A DNA stretch of 64,000 nt from Kriegella aquimaris (GCF_900103215.1 NZ_FNGV01000001.1:124001-188000), one strand, 5' to 3'; shown: positions 34,568 to 44,624, numbered from the stretch's first letter. Translations and numbers: made by a program. The notes: generated by a model not told the origin, from the letters alone.

Positions 34568-34912
34568 TTAGACCATGGATTTATTGCAGTAGCCTACTTT
34601 TTCAAAGTCTTTTATATTGATTGAGACTATGGGTACATTTGGGAATAATAGTTTGAGTTCGGTAACCAAGCGTTTTGCAAGCATGTTTTTTTCAGCATGG
34701 CTCCTACCTTCCATGATATAGGAGAACACATGAATGAAATCATCCTTGGTATTTCCGATAGTGTAATGGGTATACGGATGGATTCTTACCTTGATATCAC
34801 CTTTGCTAAAAAGCTCTGTGGCCTCGGCTGTATCGTATACCTTTTGTATGATTTCTTCTGGAGATTTCATAGCCATAACAGGCGCTGAGCATTCAATTAT
34901 AAAATGTGGCAT
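34568..34912 (-). CDS. Tautomerase-superfamily protein, CHMI (HpaF)-like
   Basis: 114 residues starting MPHFIIECS with Pro2, the catalytic base of the tautomerase superfamily. The pattern FIHVFSYIMEGRS and KRLVTELKLLF matches 5-carboxymethyl-2-hydroxymuconate delta-isomerases. Without the rest of the homoprotocatechuate pathway here, it is probably another tautomerase. Seven bases from the NmrA-like gene. Confidence 0.85.
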   Translation of the reverse strand: MPHFIIECSAPVMAMKSPEEIIQKVYDTAEATELFSKGDIKVRIHPYTHYTIGNTKDDFIHVFSYIMEGRSHAEKNMLAKRLVTELKLLFPNVPIVSINIKDFEKVGYCNKSMV

Positions 34913-34918
34913 AGTAGT

Positions 34919-35761
34919 TTAGTTTGTTACTAGCGGATTCCATATGCCAGCAGTTGTTGTTTCTTTTATATACTCGGAAAAATCTTTCGGTGGTCGGCCA
35001 AGTACCTGTTCGATATCGTTGGTTATTTCCGCAGTGTTAGGATTGCCCAAGACTTCGGTAAACAAGTACTCGATCAACCAAATGAAATCTGCGGGAACAC
35101 CTTGCTCCTTCATAACATGTATATACGCAGACAAAGCAATTGGCGTAAAGGCAATATCTCTTTGCGTTGCTTCGGCAATCTCTTGAATCACTTCTCTAAA
35201 AGTTAGTGTTCTGGGGCCAGTAAGTTGATATATTTTTCCATCGTGCTTGTTATGCAATAAGGCTTCTACAGCTACATCGGCAATATCATCTGTATCTACA
35301 TAGGGTACTTTGACATCGGCTTGTGGTAAAGCCACAAAGCCTTCGAGAATAGGTTCCAGAAAAAAGCTTTCACTAAAATTTTGATTGAACCAGCTCGCTC
35401 GAACAATCGTATAAGCCAATCCTGAGTGTATCACAACCTGCTCACAAAGTTCAGCTTCGGGCTCTCCCTTACCCGACAACAACACCAACTTTTTTACATC
35501 GGCCCTTTTCGCTTGTTTGGTCAATTCCTCTATAGCTGCCAAGGCTCCCGGAACAGCTAAATCGGGTTGAAAAGTGATATACACTTTATCCATACCCCGA
35601 AGCGCATGGCCCCAAGTTTCTGAATCGTCCCAATCAAACGAGGGTGACGTCGATCGTGAACCTATACGAACATTATGGCCGGCTTTGGTTAATTTGTTGG
35701 CCACTTTACGGCCTGTTTTTCCAGTTCCGCCTATGACTAAAATGTTACTTTGCTCTTTCAT
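34919..35761 (-). CDS. NmrA-like NAD(P)-binding protein
   Basis: 280 residues of atypical SDR fold. GGTGKTGRKVANKL at the N-terminus is the GxxGxxG dinucleotide loop; RIGSRS follows as the NADP-phosphate site. VKKLVLLSGKG and YTIVRASWFNQNFSE are typical of the NmrA/QOR2 group, which are quinone reductases or redox sensors. It is in an operon with two small membrane proteins and a tautomerase, under a nearby AraC regulator. Confidence 0.9.
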   Translation of the reverse strand: MKEQSNILVIGGTGKTGRKVANKLTKAGHNVRIGSRSTSPSFDWDDSETWGHALRGMDKVYITFQPDLAVPGALAAIEELTKQAKRADVKKLVLLSGKGEPEAELCEQVVIHSGLAYTIVRASWFNQNFSESFFLEPILEGFVALPQADVKVPYVDTDDIADVAVEALLHNKHDGKIYQLTGPRTLTFREVIQEIAEATQRDIAFTPIALSAYIHVMKEQGVPADFIWLIEYLFTEVLGNPNTAEITNDIEQVLGRPPKDFSEYIKETTTAGIWNPLVTN

Positions 35762-35788
35762 TTGATTTATGTTTAAATTATTATTGAT

Positions 35789-36307
35789 TTATATTCCGTT
35801 TCCAATCGTATTTCTTGTGATTTGAATAAGGCTTATGATAAGGAGTGCAAATGACACCGTAGCACTTATGGTTCTAATGAGATGCAAGTGATTCCATTTT
35901 ACTTCAAAGAGTTCTCTTAAGGTTTTTAAGTCCACTTGATTTGCCGTACTTAATTCCGTTGCATCTAAAATGTTATTGAGGGGCACATTTCCGAAAATGG
36001 TCACAAGTGCCACGCCTACAAAATAAATGGCTACGGCAACGAGCAATACCCAGAATAGTGCCGTTGTAGCACCTCTAAAGGCAATCAAACTGTGGAGCCC
36101 CAATATAACGGGCCCAAAAAATGCAATAAGGAACATCGGGTTTACTATAGTTCTATTCATCTGCTGAAAAGACAGGAGATAACTCATATCATCTAACCTA
36201 CCAATGCCTGGTGTTATCGCATTTGTCCAAGTAAAACATAATCCTGCCGATAGTCCGGTGAGAAACACCAGTAGAGCCATTGCGATATATTCAAAAGTAA
36301 TGTCCAT
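35789..36307 (-). CDS. DUF1772 (anthrone-oxygenase-like) membrane protein
   Basis: 172 residues from the ATG at 36307; an ATG at 36328 would overlap the upstream gene. Four hydrophobic segments, with AGLCFTWTNAITPGIGRL and the FLIAFFGPVILGLH turn of the DUF1772 family. Members include anthrone oxygenases, but most are uncharacterised. Often found with NmrA-like genes, as here. Confidence 0.87.
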   Translation of the reverse strand: MDITFEYIAMALLVFLTGLSAGLCFTWTNAITPGIGRLDDMSYLLSFQQMNRTIVNPMFLIAFFGPVILGLHSLIAFRGATTALFWVLLVAVAIYFVGVALVTIFGNVPLNNILDATELSTANQVDLKTLRELFEVKWNHLHLIRTISATVSFALLIISLIQITRNTIGNGI

Positions 36308-36311
36308 AACC

Positions 36312-36713
36312 TTATTGTTTTGATGCATTTATTTGCGGATTTACACGGGCATACCAGTACAATGTGGCTACCAATAGAAATTCAATGGCGATCATCCAGA
36401 ATCCTAAATCGGTAAAAAAGCTATAGTGACTTCCTCCTTTTGGAATCACAAAAAATGGAACTGTAATGAGTGCATCTAACGTAACAGCAGTTAATAGCAG
36501 TGTCTGACCAACTCGGTAACCATGGGTTTGACTATCTTTTTTGTAGTAAAACCAACAGCCAAACCAAACCAATGGGATGACAGCTACAAACAAAGCAAGA
36601 TTTGCTTGTGTCTCTGGATTTTCTAAAAGGGGCACATTATAAGAAATTGAATACAATAGGATGCCAATACTCCAAATGAGGATACCCAATACAATGGCGC
36701 GTTTAATTTTCAT
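36312..36713 (-). CDS. DUF5367-like membrane protein
   Basis: 133 residues with four transmembrane segments (AIVLGILIWSIGILLYSI, ALFVAVIPLVWFGCWFYY, TLLLTAVTLDALITVPFFVI, WMIAIEFLLVATLYWYA). The pattern fits small DUF5367-type proteins. First gene of the leftward operon that contains DUF1772, NmrA, tautomerase and GNAT genes. Function unknown. Confidence 0.75.
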   Translation of the reverse strand: MKIKRAIVLGILIWSIGILLYSISYNVPLLENPETQANLALFVAVIPLVWFGCWFYYKKDSQTHGYRVGQTLLLTAVTLDALITVPFFVIPKGGSHYSFFTDLGFWMIAIEFLLVATLYWYARVNPQINASKQ

Positions 36714-36813
36714 GTCTCTTAGTTTAAAAGTTACATGGCAAAACTATTTCAATGTTGTGCTGGAGGTTTGTTTTAAAAGGAGTATGATCTGTTCGAAACG
36801 GAGTGTGCCTAAA

Positions 36814-37695
36814 TTACTTGATTTGGCTCGGTCTGTAACCGAACTTTTTTTCGAACGCATTGGAGAATGAACTCAAACTGTCATAACCAACATGCCAGGC
36901 GGCTTCCTGTACTGTCGATTCTTGAGTTCTGATGAGTTTGTGCGCGAGCGTAAGACGTTCGTTTTGAAGGTATTTAAATACAGGTACCCCAAAGAATGCT
37001 TTAAACTCCTTTTTCAGTTTAAAGGTGTTCAATCCTATTTGTTTGGAGATTTCACTAAGTGATGGCGGATTATCAATATGCTGTAATAAGATGTCTTTGG
37101 CCTGATTTAGTTTTTCGCGTTCAGCCGTATTGATACGTTGCGTTCTTACAAGGGCTAGCTGACCAAAGAAATGAGAGAGTAATGCTGTGATTTGACTACG
37201 GAAGAACATCATTTTTGTTTTCCCCTCATATTGAATATTAAATAGGGAGTCGACAATAGCCTGCATATCCGGTGTCATGATAAAACTAGGTCCTTCTACA
37301 TAGTGATCCGAAGGATTGACCAACTGATTAAGGAGGTCTCCAAATAGCTCACCTTCTTGATTGGGCAGCTTATCAATTGTCTTTGCAGCTGTAGCAATGA
37401 CAATACATTCCAAAGGTTTTGAAGCGGAAACCGAATGAATGAATTCTACGTTGTCATTGGCATAAAATGAAAGTGCCAAGCCTTTGGTATGACTGAACTC
37501 TTTTTGTTTAGTGCCGTATTTAACGGTTAGATCAACATTACCTGACCCATAAAAAGCAACTGCAATCAGGGCCTCATCAAAAAAGCAAGCGTCGGTTGTA
37601 GGTTCATTTACTTTGGCTTCTTCTACCAAAATAATAAAATCATTTATGTCTATTATATCCCTTGTCATTTCGCATAACAAATTACAAAATTTCAA
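36814..37695 (-). CDS. AraC-family transcriptional regulator
   Basis: 293 residues. The last ~100 form the double helix-turn-helix of AraC/XylS: LSEISKQIGLNTFKLKKEF, then QEAAWHVGYDSLSSFSNAF and KKFGYRPSQIK. The N-terminal ~180 residues are an unassigned sensor domain. An alternative start at 37668 removes nine residues. It reads into the operon at 36713 after 100 bases and probably controls it. Confidence 0.93.
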   Translation of the reverse strand: MKFCNLLCEMTRDIIDINDFIILVEEAKVNEPTTDACFFDEALIAVAFYGSGNVDLTVKYGTKQKEFSHTKGLALSFYANDNVEFIHSVSASKPLECIVIATAAKTIDKLPNQEGELFGDLLNQLVNPSDHYVEGPSFIMTPDMQAIVDSLFNIQYEGKTKMMFFRSQITALLSHFFGQLALVRTQRINTAEREKLNQAKDILLQHIDNPPSLSEISKQIGLNTFKLKKEFKAFFGVPVFKYLQNERLTLAHKLIRTQESTVQEAAWHVGYDSLSSFSNAFEKKFGYRPSQIK

Positions 37696-37873
37696 CTTTG
37701 TAATTTTCTTATGGAATTAGAATACCCCAATCCCTATTTATGACAATCTTGATTTCTCCGAATGAGCAAAAGCGGCGCAGCCGTATTAGCTACGCAAAAT
37801 AAAGTAAATTCCCAACGGGTTCAAAACTTTGTATTTGCCGTACACTATCGAAGCTGTGGGACTTGATTGCTTC

Positions 37874-38977
37874 TTAAATTCTGATAAATATTTTCTTTTT
37901 GTACATCCAGTAACAAATGTACCAAAGCATAAAAAGTACAATACAACTTAAAATGATTTGTGAGCTCAATTCGCCGGTCCAACCAAATAGGGCATTTGAA
38001 AATGGAAGAAATATTTTCTTAATAAGTTCAGCGCCCCCAACATGGGCAAAAAGGTAAATAAATAGCGGATTCATACCGACTATGGCAAAGAACAACACCC
38101 CTTTTTGATATTTTTTGATATCGATCAACCAATAACATAAAGCGAGTGCTATCAACGACCATCCACCGCTGGCAAAAACAAAGGTACTGGTCGCTATCTT
38201 TTTTATAATTGGCGTAAATGGACTCAGACCATACCCTATAACTAATCCGATCAGCCCTGCCGCAAACAAGATTAACAGCTTTTTCTTGGCCGAATAATTG
38301 CCTATGAGTAATTGACCTGCCATAACACCCCATATGGTATGTGCCGCCGTTGGAATAGCGTTAAACATAGCCCACCCGGCTCCACTATCTTCCCCTGATA
38401 TAAGCATATTAAACCAAGCCGGAAAATTTTCTCCGTTGACAAAGGCATTTGTAAAGCCTTCCACAGGAAAGAATCGATATAAGCCTTCGGTAATTAAAAG
38501 TAAGAGTATTGAAAAACCAATTTGAACTGCTACGGATTTACGGATTATCAAAAAAGCCAAAATATAGGTAACGCCTAGTTGTGCCAATACATTTTGAAAC
38601 CTGAAAACAATCTCTCCTGGATCGATACAATATAATGCCCAGCCCAAGAGTAACATTAAAAATGCCCTTTTAACGGCATGTATACTTAAATCCTTATAAG
38701 AATCCCCTCTCGCCATTCTTTTTGAAAAAGATAATGGCATGGCGACTCCAACAATGAACATAAAAAACGGTTGGATTAAATCCCAAAAATGTAGTCCTTC
38801 CCAACGAACATGGTGCAGCTGAGACCCAATAGCATGAATAAAAGTTCCTTCAAATTGTGGTAATACGAAAAAATTGAAGAGGTGCGTAAACTCGGCAATA
38901 AGTAAAAACATGGTTAACCCCCTATAAAAGTCGAGGGATAAAAGCCGACCGGTAGACTTTAGTTGTACTTCAGACAT
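37874..38977 (-). CDS. DUF5009/HGSNAT-like membrane acyltransferase
   Basis: 367 residues with about ten transmembrane helices. LSLDFYRGLTMFLLI, then HVRWEGLHFWDLIQPFFMF with conserved His and Asp, and VGVAMPLSF match the heparan-alpha-glucosaminide N-acetyltransferase/DUF5009 family. It probably moves an acetyl group across the inner membrane onto a sugar. Monocistronic by appearance. Confidence 0.9.
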   Translation of the reverse strand: MSEVQLKSTGRLLSLDFYRGLTMFLLIAEFTHLFNFFVLPQFEGTFIHAIGSQLHHVRWEGLHFWDLIQPFFMFIVGVAMPLSFSKRMARGDSYKDLSIHAVKRAFLMLLLGWALYCIDPGEIVFRFQNVLAQLGVTYILAFLIIRKSVAVQIGFSILLLLITEGLYRFFPVEGFTNAFVNGENFPAWFNMLISGEDSGAGWAMFNAIPTAAHTIWGVMAGQLLIGNYSAKKKLLILFAAGLIGLVIGYGLSPFTPIIKKIATSTFVFASGGWSLIALALCYWLIDIKKYQKGVLFFAIVGMNPLFIYLFAHVGGAELIKKIFLPFSNALFGWTGELSSQIILSCIVLFMLWYICYWMYKKKIFIRI

Positions 38978-39164
38978 GGTTTGTTATTTTAATTGGTTTC
39001 TAATTCAAGTAAAAAAGTTCATTTTACACCATAGTGCTTCCGAACTTTGACTAAAGATAAACGAACAGTTCTTTATGACTGCTATTGCGGGACTATTTTT
39101 AAAATCACAGGCTCCAATTCTGCGATTTATTATAGTTCACGAAACGCTGAATTTAGCATCCGCA

Positions 39165-41429
39165 CTAGATATTTATCCAATACGTAAACTTAAAGATTAG
39201 TGCGCGGTCTTTACTGGCAAAACCGGTTGGAAAATAGTTTTCGGTATAAACGATAAAGAAATCGGAAGCCGGTTTGTAACGCCATTGCAATCGTGCATTC
39301 AAATTCATATTATCGGCCAGGTTGTTATACTGGTAATAGCCCGTAAAGAATAATTTATCGGTAAAGGTGACGTCTAGCTTCGGCCCCAAAAGAATTAGCT
39401 CTTCATCACCGTAGTCTTCAGGTAATTTTAGATTATTGTAATCAAAACGCATCGTTAATTTCACATAGGGCTGAAAACGCATATTCAGCTCGCCCGACAT
39501 ATTTAGGTTGGTGCCATTGTAAAATCCACCATAAGTTGAGTTCAACAAATAATTGAATTTGTTGGTCGTGTTGCTTTGATAAGTGGCGGAAATGGTATTC
39601 CAATGGTACCCCTCCCCTTCCAAAAATTTAGTGTACTTAAAATTGTTTACCGGATTAAAATCCATGGTCAAATATTGAAAAATATATTGGTAATCGAATG
39701 TCAGGTTCGCCGAATTTTTAAAATCGAAAACGTACCCCAGGGCAAGTTCCCTATCCGCCAAAGTACCGTTCGGTAAATAGGTGTCATTCATGCTAGCTTG
39801 AGGACCCGTAAATAGAAGGGCATCGTTCTTGGGATACATTTTGTAGGCTACTTCGGAATAATAACCGATTTGACCCGGATACACATTGCTACCTGGCACA
39901 AAACCTACTTCTGCATTGAAGTTTTCATTTACAAAGAAGGTTCCAAAATTTGCATTCAGGCTTCGATCCGAATATTCAAAAAAGGCAGAGCCCGACATGG
40001 TCTTTGATTTATCACGGGCATCGAACGATTTGGCTAAAAAAGAACTATGGTACCATCTGTTATCTTTACTTCGCAGTACCAGATCGACATCGATTACACG
40101 ATTGTAAGTGTTTGGTTTAAGATGCTCGTCCAGGTTCGCCCTCCCATATATACTGGGGTGGTAATATTTCAAGGAATCTCCTTCTCCAACTCCTATACTT
40201 TCTTTATTTACAAAAGTCGTTGAGAAACTAGACTGTTGCCAAAACTTTCGTTGTAAGGTGGCGACTGTATAGTTCTGGGCGGGCAATCCCAATTCCAACA
40301 TTTTCTTCGTATGCATATTCATAAGACCCAAGCGCCATTTTTCATTTATGGACCCGCTAAGTCTGGCACCATACAAAATGGGAACTTTTTGAGCAATACC
40401 AGCGGTGTCTTGAACAATACCGATACGCCTCGAGAAAAAGGGCCGAGCGGATTCAAAACCCGCATTGGCAAAGAGATCGGTGTTTTCTAGGAAAAATTGT
40501 CTCCGCTCAGGGAACTGAAATTCAAACCGCGATAAATTAAGAATTTGCTCATCGACTTCTATTTGGGAAAAATCAGGATTCACGGTGAGGTCTAAACTCA
40601 TGGAAGGGGTGATACCTATTTTGGCATCGAAACCGGCTTGCAGTTCTTCAGAAGATTCGATGGGGTCTACCTGACGATTTTGAAATAGGCCTCCAGAAAC
40701 ATACGGAATGACGGAAATATTGGTTCTGGCCGTAGGAATCGGATCTTCCCATACCAGTTGCCCGGCATAGGCAAAGGTGCCCGTATAGAACTGTCTGGGC
40801 GTTTTTACCCATGCCGACTTGATATTTCGTTTTTTATCAAGCCTATCGAAAGTGACATTCCATTCGCTTACATCGCTTTTGTACTTAAAACTTTTAAACG
40901 GAATAGCCAATTCTGCAATCCACTTATCTTTGTACCGTACAACCTTGGAATACCATTTATTGTCCCAATAAATATTAAAGGCGTTTTCTCCGGCGCCGCC
41001 ACTTGATACCGTACCATCCCGTTTGGCTCCGGCAGCGGTAACATTAAAGAAATACCCGTTCAGGCGATCGTTATAAGGGCCGAAAATAAAGGAAACATTA
41101 TCATTTAAAGGATATTCGAAATCTCTTCGAAGGGTGCTAACGTTATCGGGACTGTCATCATCAAAACAAACGAATGCGACATAAATAAATTCATCGGTAA
41201 AGGTCAGCCGTGCCTCCGTTTGAAATGGGGAAGGCAGACTGTCGACCGGATAGTTCTGATACCAATTGTCTGCTACATCGGCATCTTTCCAAGCAGGTTC
41301 ATCAAGAATGCCGTCGAGTACAATTTCTCCATCAGATTTTTTAATCTTCAGTTTTGTGCCTGATAGGTTTTGAGAATGTCCCGTTAAAAAAAAGAAGAAG
41401 AATAAACTCCCCAGAAAATAGCGCCCCAC
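39165..41429 (-). CDS. DUF5916 outer-membrane protein with CBM9-like domain
   Basis: 754 residues. Signal peptide (FLGSLFFFFFLTGHSQ), then at about 30-220 a carbohydrate-binding-family-9-like domain (IVLDGILDEPAWKDA, DEFIYVAFVCFDDD, VSFIFGPYNDRLNGYFF). From about 230 to the end is a DUF5916 beta-barrel (VNPDFSQIEVDEQILNLSRF, FPERRQFFLE, many aromatic-ended strands, final FKFTYWI). Anchored in the outer membrane; role unknown, often thought to be nutrient- or secretion-related. Confidence 0.93.
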   Translation of the reverse strand: MGRYFLGSLFFFFFLTGHSQNLSGTKLKIKKSDGEIVLDGILDEPAWKDADVADNWYQNYPVDSLPSPFQTEARLTFTDEFIYVAFVCFDDDSPDNVSTLRRDFEYPLNDNVSFIFGPYNDRLNGYFFNVTAAGAKRDGTVSSGGAGENAFNIYWDNKWYSKVVRYKDKWIAELAIPFKSFKYKSDVSEWNVTFDRLDKKRNIKSAWVKTPRQFYTGTFAYAGQLVWEDPIPTARTNISVIPYVSGGLFQNRQVDPIESSEELQAGFDAKIGITPSMSLDLTVNPDFSQIEVDEQILNLSRFEFQFPERRQFFLENTDLFANAGFESARPFFSRRIGIVQDTAGIAQKVPILYGARLSGSINEKWRLGLMNMHTKKMLELGLPAQNYTVATLQRKFWQQSSFSTTFVNKESIGVGEGDSLKYYHPSIYGRANLDEHLKPNTYNRVIDVDLVLRSKDNRWYHSSFLAKSFDARDKSKTMSGSAFFEYSDRSLNANFGTFFVNENFNAEVGFVPGSNVYPGQIGYYSEVAYKMYPKNDALLFTGPQASMNDTYLPNGTLADRELALGYVFDFKNSANLTFDYQYIFQYLTMDFNPVNNFKYTKFLEGEGYHWNTISATYQSNTTNKFNYLLNSTYGGFYNGTNLNMSGELNMRFQPYVKLTMRFDYNNLKLPEDYGDEELILLGPKLDVTFTDKLFFTGYYQYNNLADNMNLNARLQWRYKPASDFFIVYTENYFPTGFASKDRALIFKFTYWINI

Positions 41430-41549
41430 TTTTAGTACATAAGAATTACCGATGAGGAAGTTAACAGTTTTTTTGGACTTACGTATGTATTGCTTTTAAT
41501 AAAATATCTCTCCCCAACAAATCAATGAAGGTAATCAGGTGACCCCGCC

Positions 41550-42440
41550 TTAAATTATCTGAAAAGGACTCCCGATTAACCGGAATTTTAACCAATTTTC
41601 AAGCACCAAAGCATCATTTAATGCTAGCACTTGTGAATGCGCATCGGCAATTAATTCCCCTACGGTTACTTTTTGAGCATTTGTAAATATTGCTAACAGA
41701 ATTTTGGTAATGGTACGTAAGGGAACGATATGAACGGAATCCCATGTACCAAAGAACGTACAACTTCGCCCTTCCATAATGAGCTGAAGTCCCATAGGCA
41801 ATGATTCCTTTTTGTCATGAAGAAGGCTGTTGCACGATAAAGAAATAAGACTACCAATGGGCACGGTCTGCTTGAATTGGTTTAAATGTCGCCATCGAAA
41901 ACCGCGATAGCCAGACCAGCCTCGGCTTCTGCCATGACCGACATAAATGGCAAGCGTACAACCTCGGCTGAGTTTATGGCCCAACTCTACATTAGTAGTC
42001 GTATCTGCAAAGTGCCTTTTCACCTGACCTTTGTTATAGCGATGTCTTCGCAAACATTGATAGATTTTTTCGCCCCATTTCATATAGAGCGGTTTCATCA
42101 TGGCAAGCGTCAGAACTTTTTGTGGCTGTACTTTTGAATATAGCTTTATGGCCATCATCCAATTCACGATATCAGCTACTGTTTTATAAAATACCAACGA
42201 TAGTACAAGATCATCAACACAGATCTCTGGAAAATCAGCTGGATTCCTTTTTCCATATTGAACAAATAGAATCACGTTACCATAATGTACCCCATTCTGA
42301 TTCAAAAGTTTTACAATCGTATCTTTCTTATATGGAATAGATTTAGGAGTAAGCCAATGGTCAACTTTAATTGTTTTGGCCAAGTTTGTCTCAATGGCCT
42401 CCTTTACGAGTTTCGAGGATAATATGCTAGTCAACCTCAA
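41550..42440 (-). CDS. Caspase-like cysteine protease (CHAT/C25-type fold), partner of zinc-protease toxin-like gene
   Basis: 296 residues. The His-Cys dyad of clan CD shows as His169 in LAIYVGHGRSRG and Cys203 in SLISLSCNSL, each at the end of a hydrophobic strand and with the expected order and spacing. GRSCTFFGTWDSV fits the following strand. It lacks a signal peptide. It starts 3 bases after the stop of the 726-residue HELTH protein, so both are made together. It may process that protein or act as a co-effector. Assignment by motif and fold pattern only. Confidence 0.65.
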   Translation of the reverse strand: MRLTSILSSKLVKEAIETNLAKTIKVDHWLTPKSIPYKKDTIVKLLNQNGVHYGNVILFVQYGKRNPADFPEICVDDLVLSLVFYKTVADIVNWMMAIKLYSKVQPQKVLTLAMMKPLYMKWGEKIYQCLRRHRYNKGQVKRHFADTTTNVELGHKLSRGCTLAIYVGHGRSRGWSGYRGFRWRHLNQFKQTVPIGSLISLSCNSLLHDKKESLPMGLQLIMEGRSCTFFGTWDSVHIVPLRTITKILLAIFTNAQKVTVGELIADAHSQVLALNDALVLENWLKFRLIGSPFQII

Positions 42441-42443
42441 AAC

Positions 42444-44624
42444 TTATGAATTGAATACAAATTGTTGATACGGATCAAAAGCTGCTGTATCAAAAACAAC
42501 GGGATTCCCTACCGTGTCCAACAAGGTGAGATGCTTTCTAACAAACCAATGCATCATTATTTGCCCTTGCTGCTCTCTATTGAAGGCCTCAAAGTCACCA
42601 TTTGCATCATTGAGTGCCGTTTCACCGTTTCTTCCCAAAATACGGCCTAAGTTTCTATGATTTGTGGTTATGCCATCGTAACGATCATTAATAGTCAACG
42701 AATTGGCTACAGGTACATTAGAATCGGCATAGCCATAGTTGTACCCGCTTCCAAGATCGGTTTGTGCAATTGCAGCTTCGGCCATATAAATACCGCCCAC
42801 CTCTTTGCTTTGCCAAATGTGCGTAAGCTCATGAATAAGCGTTGGGCGATCAATAGTTCCGTCGCTCACATCAAAGTTAATAAGATTGATAGTTACAAAG
42901 GCCCTGGATTGGGGCTCCTTAGTCCATAAATCCTGAATTCCGAAAATGATAAAATTCAGTGGGTCTTCGGTAGACAAAAAGACATTTTGATAGTCTAGGC
43001 TATTGCCAAATACCAATCTTGCGTCCGCTTCCTCTTCTGGTCTAAGCCCCCTGTAGCTGCCCAAAAGACAGAACAAATGGGCAATAAGCGTTGCGAAGGC
43101 CGCAGCACCTAAACGCAAGGTCGCCATGAGCATATCTTGAACCGCCTCTCTCAACTCAATGAGCATGGCCACAACTTCTTCTAGAAATTCTTCGGCTGTA
43201 TCTATAATGACAGCCTGGAAGAGGTCGTCGAGCGTTTGACCGATATCTTGCATACCTTGAATGAATATACCCAGGGCATTTCCCGGGTCCTGGGCGATTT
43301 CGACAAGCATGTTGCCAATGGTAAGCCCCGCATCTAACCCCGCACGGATAACTTCGGCACAAGCTTCTACGGTTTCGGTTACCGCCCAACTGATTAGCCC
43401 GGCTATAGCGATTCCGGCATCAAGTAGACCGCGTGTATAGTCGAAAATAAAAGGTATTGCACTGGTAGTCAAGAAATGGTATGCATAGTAAAAAGAATTA
43501 CCAATGGCCGCCGTAGCAATTCCTATTTTTTCCCAGATTAATGTACCTGTCGTATTGGCCCATTCGTAAAAAGTACTTAAGGCCTCCCCAATACTCTCCC
43601 AAGCTCTGAGCATACCTTCAAGTGCCATTTGTGATTGCGTCGCTACCCAATCTAATGCGCTCATCAGTCTTCCCTTGGCATATCGAACGGCGAGCAATGT
43701 ACTTCTCCATAAGGCACTAGTAGCGTTTTCCGCTTGGTCTAGAACAAAATTGAATATATCGGAAATAGGGCCTAAGTTTTTAATTATCCCGTTTACGAAC
43801 CTGCGCATTACAAAATAGGATTCGGAAACTACCGTTTTTAAAATATCGGCAATCGTATAACCTACGGCAAAAGCAGCTTCTACAAACTTGGATGCTTGAT
43901 TATAGGTCCAGACAAATACGGCCCCGATAAATTCACCCAATTCACGCCCAGCTTCTATCAATGCGGCCAACATATCACCGATTTGTTCAGCCGTCCATGC
44001 GACCACTTTTTCGAACAACCTAGCTAGCCCTTCCCCAATATTGGTTGCGGCATCAATAATCGCATCGACAGCTTCTACAATACCATCTACTGTATCTTCA
44101 AGGGCATCTACCAACCATTCAGCGGCATCATCAAGCGCGTCTACGACAATGTTAGCGGTTTCAGGCGACTTCACACGATGTTTTCTGAGCACCTGCCCGG
44201 CATACTGTAACCAAACGGCTATATCTGGCATACTTCCACCGGCTTCCATAAAATCTTTCATACAGGTGCGCGCATCTTTCTTTTTGAGCGCTGATATGTT
44301 TTGAATCACAAATAGGCTACCGGCTTGCCCGGCTTGATCTAAGACCCCACTGAGTACCATCTTACGTTCTGGCGCTGTCAATTTTATACTGGCATCGAAT
44401 AGTCGCTGGGTTTCGTCTAGAAATTGTTCTTTGGTTTGTTGTGTCCCGATAAGGTCGCGGGTAAAGGAGTAGATCGCATTTTTGGATTTTGAAGCAGCTA
44501 CTTTAAGATGTTTGCCGATATCCTTTGAGGCTATATCTTGTTTTCGAATTTGCATACCAATCTGTTTTTTGTCATTTTTTAGATGCTTTGTTCCCTTCTG
44601 GTTTGATTTTTTTTCGGTTGTCAT
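42444..44624 (-). CDS. Large protein with amphipathic helical region and C-terminal DUF4157-like zinc protease
   Basis: 726 residues in three zones. Residues 1-70 are Lys-rich and polar, with no signal peptide. Residues about 155-520 are one long run of Ala/Ile/Gly-rich hydrophobic and amphipathic helices (ALEDTVDGIVEAVDAIIDAA, EQIGDMLAALIEAGRELG, LLDAGIAIAGLISWAVTE), like a tape-measure or membrane-inserting toxin zone. The C-terminus holds ARLVFGNSLDYQNVFL and HELTHIWQ (zinc HExxH at 598-602), as in DUF4157 domains known from cargo of extracellular contractile injection systems. No injection-system gene is in the window. Role as an exported effector is inference. Confidence 0.78.
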   Translation of the reverse strand: MTTEKKSNQKGTKHLKNDKKQIGMQIRKQDIASKDIGKHLKVAASKSKNAIYSFTRDLIGTQQTKEQFLDETQRLFDASIKLTAPERKMVLSGVLDQAGQAGSLFVIQNISALKKKDARTCMKDFMEAGGSMPDIAVWLQYAGQVLRKHRVKSPETANIVVDALDDAAEWLVDALEDTVDGIVEAVDAIIDAATNIGEGLARLFEKVVAWTAEQIGDMLAALIEAGRELGEFIGAVFVWTYNQASKFVEAAFAVGYTIADILKTVVSESYFVMRRFVNGIIKNLGPISDIFNFVLDQAENATSALWRSTLLAVRYAKGRLMSALDWVATQSQMALEGMLRAWESIGEALSTFYEWANTTGTLIWEKIGIATAAIGNSFYYAYHFLTTSAIPFIFDYTRGLLDAGIAIAGLISWAVTETVEACAEVIRAGLDAGLTIGNMLVEIAQDPGNALGIFIQGMQDIGQTLDDLFQAVIIDTAEEFLEEVVAMLIELREAVQDMLMATLRLGAAAFATLIAHLFCLLGSYRGLRPEEEADARLVFGNSLDYQNVFLSTEDPLNFIIFGIQDLWTKEPQSRAFVTINLINFDVSDGTIDRPTLIHELTHIWQSKEVGGIYMAEAAIAQTDLGSGYNYGYADSNVPVANSLTINDRYDGITTNHRNLGRILGRNGETALNDANGDFEAFNREQQGQIMMHWFVRKHLTLLDTVGNPVVFDTAAFDPYQQFVFNS

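Noticed and set aside
34568-34912. Homoprotocatechuate degradation pathway
   Set aside because: Only the CHMI-like gene is present; none of the ring-cleavage or dehydrogenase partners are nearby.
42462-42929. Plus-strand frames opposite the zinc-protease gene
   Set aside because: They are antisense shadows of a gene with strong motifs on the minus strand.
42444-44624. Phage tape-measure protein
   Set aside because: The helical zone is suggestive, but no tail, baseplate or capsid gene lies around it and the C-terminus is a zinc-protease domain.
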